Position numbers and translations under genes: made by a program. DNA of 64,000 nucleotides, taken from Nocardiopsis sp. FIRDI 009. GTDB lineage: Bacteria > Actinomycetota > Actinomycetes > Streptosporangiales > Streptosporangiaceae. The DNA lies in the NCBI RefSeq assembly GCF_003386285.1, contig NZ_QPNC01000008.1, positions 124,001-188,000 on the forward strand, in the 5' to 3' direction. Position 1 is the first letter of the stretch, and the number at the start of each line of letters is the position of its first letter. Below the pieces are notes generated by a model, which was not told the DNA's origin, searched no databases, and saw only the letters and a list, made by a program, of their open reading frames with translations. Below are positions 63,365 to 64,000 of this stretch, piece after piece.

Positions 63365-64000
63365 AGTAAGTCCTAGCGGAGAGTGCCGGACGCGCGCACG
63401 GACGGTGGGTTGGCGCGTCCCGGGCTTGAGGGGCGCGGTCTCCCCCCGGGTCCGAACCACCGCGAGGGTCGCCGCCCCTGGAACCTAACACCGGAACGCC
63501 GTCGGTGAAGGCGATTTGGCGCAGTGTGACGCGGCTCCCGCCCACCGCGCTCCCGGTCCCCGGGCACGGCGGTGCGCCACGGGGCCGACCGAGGAACCTC
63601 GTGGCGGGCGGTCCGCGGATGCGGACACACGGTAACCAGCAAAGCACGGAACCGTACCCCGGGGAACCGACTTTACGACTTTGTGAGCGGCCGTTTCCGG
63701 CCGCTTTCGGCCGCATCGATCCCTGTCCGGGACCGGCGGCGGAGTCTACGGTGGAGGACGGGGCACTCGCCAAGGATCGGTCGCCGGGACTCCTGGCACG
63801 AGCGGGCGACCGAGGGGGGCGCCTCGGCGGCGCACCCGGGGCGACGCGCCCGCGAACCGACGCCTCGCTCTTCGGTGTCGGGGGCGGGTGGCGACCCGAG
63901 TCCGACGCCCACGGAGCCCGTCGGCCCACATCCGTCCACGTGGGTCGGCGGGCCCGTTCCGCGCAAGGCGCCCGCCCGTCACCCGCAGCCTGTGGACGAC
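63365..64000. other. Right-end region without a convincing gene
   Basis: Upstream of the GTPase gene to the window end I see only short, low-quality frames. It should include the GTPase/secA2 promoter. An A/T-richer patch with CGGCCG repeats lies at 63661-63714. No conservon genes, tRNA or mobile element was found. Confidence 0.4.
63687..63714. repeat. Three CGGCCG units that can form alternative hairpins
   Basis: GCGGCCG (63687-63693) can pair with CGGCCGC at 63698-63704 or with the identical copy at 63708-63714, with TTTC in both spacers. Two mutually exclusive stems are possible. A/T-rich sequence flanks it on the left. Confidence 0.5.

Noticed and set aside
63700..64000. Possible upstream conservon genes (DUF742, roadblock)
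   Set aside because: No minus-strand frame shows the expected motifs, and frames there have poor composition.

Overview
The window is extremely GC-rich chromosomal DNA with strong G/C bias at third codon positions, many GTG starts, 4-base GTGA/ATGA gene overlaps, and a rimP-nusA-ylxR-infB-DUF503-rbfA-truB / ribF-rpsO-pnp-M16 block. This points to an actinomycete, most like Nocardiopsis or another Streptosporangiales member; the genus is inferred from gene content and style only. No phage, IS element, CRISPR array, rRNA or tRNA was recognised.

Layout. 1-6.3 kb: small-molecule enzymes and regulators (GNAT, isochorismatase-like hydrolase coupled to a GlxA-type regulator, a divergent AraC/NmrA pair, a BASS/ACR3-like permease, galE). 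6.7-11.6 kb: a small secreted protein, then a histidine kinase-response regulator-TspO operon divergent from a two-gene ABC transporter. 11.7-17.5 kb: an accessory-looking stretch with an NlpC/P60-like protein lacking its catalytic Cys, a broken SARP/NB-ARC/TPR regulator, a lipoprotein, a secreted beta-gamma-crystallin-like protein and a membrane protein with a duplicated hairpin. 17.8-22.3 kb: 5-oxoprolinase genes pxpA-pxpB-pxpC with an NRAMP-like transporter, divergent from a GntR regulator. 22.3-27.8 kb: an MMPL exporter behind a large palindrome, an SDR-DUF2867 gene preceded by a 35-residue ORF and divergent from a B12-dependent photoreceptor-like MerR regulator, and a MarR regulator. 27.9-34.4 kb: class IV aminotransferase-like protein, BCCT transporter with an apparent ATC start, Hsp20, a copper-chaperone/DyP-peroxidase/membrane-protein group and an ECF sigma factor.

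34.4-51.7 kb is the housekeeping block on the minus strand: M16 peptidase, pnp, rpsO, ribF, truB, rbfA, DUF503, infB, ylxR, nusA, rimP and proS. It is interrupted between ribF and truB by plus-strand cargo: an alpha/beta hydrolase and a decayed toxin-antitoxin locus whose PIN toxin carries a 1-base frameshift. Two ferritin-like DUF4439-type genes lie between rimP and proS.

51.9-64 kb: aldo/keto reductase, a spermidine-synthase-fold protein, a second kinase/regulator pair, cytochrome bd oxidase genes cydAB, a 37-residue peptide with eight cysteines, small hypotheticals, a Dabb protein, secA2 and an orphan conservon-type GTPase. A similar 16-bp box precedes both the kinase operon and cydA, which suggests (inference) that this two-component system controls the respiratory genes.

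The most unusual items are the 37-residue Cys-rich peptide, the light/B12 regulator with its divergent microORF-SDR unit, the deleted SARP regulator, the Cys-less P60 protein, the ATC-start BCCT gene and the decayed toxin-antitoxin module.
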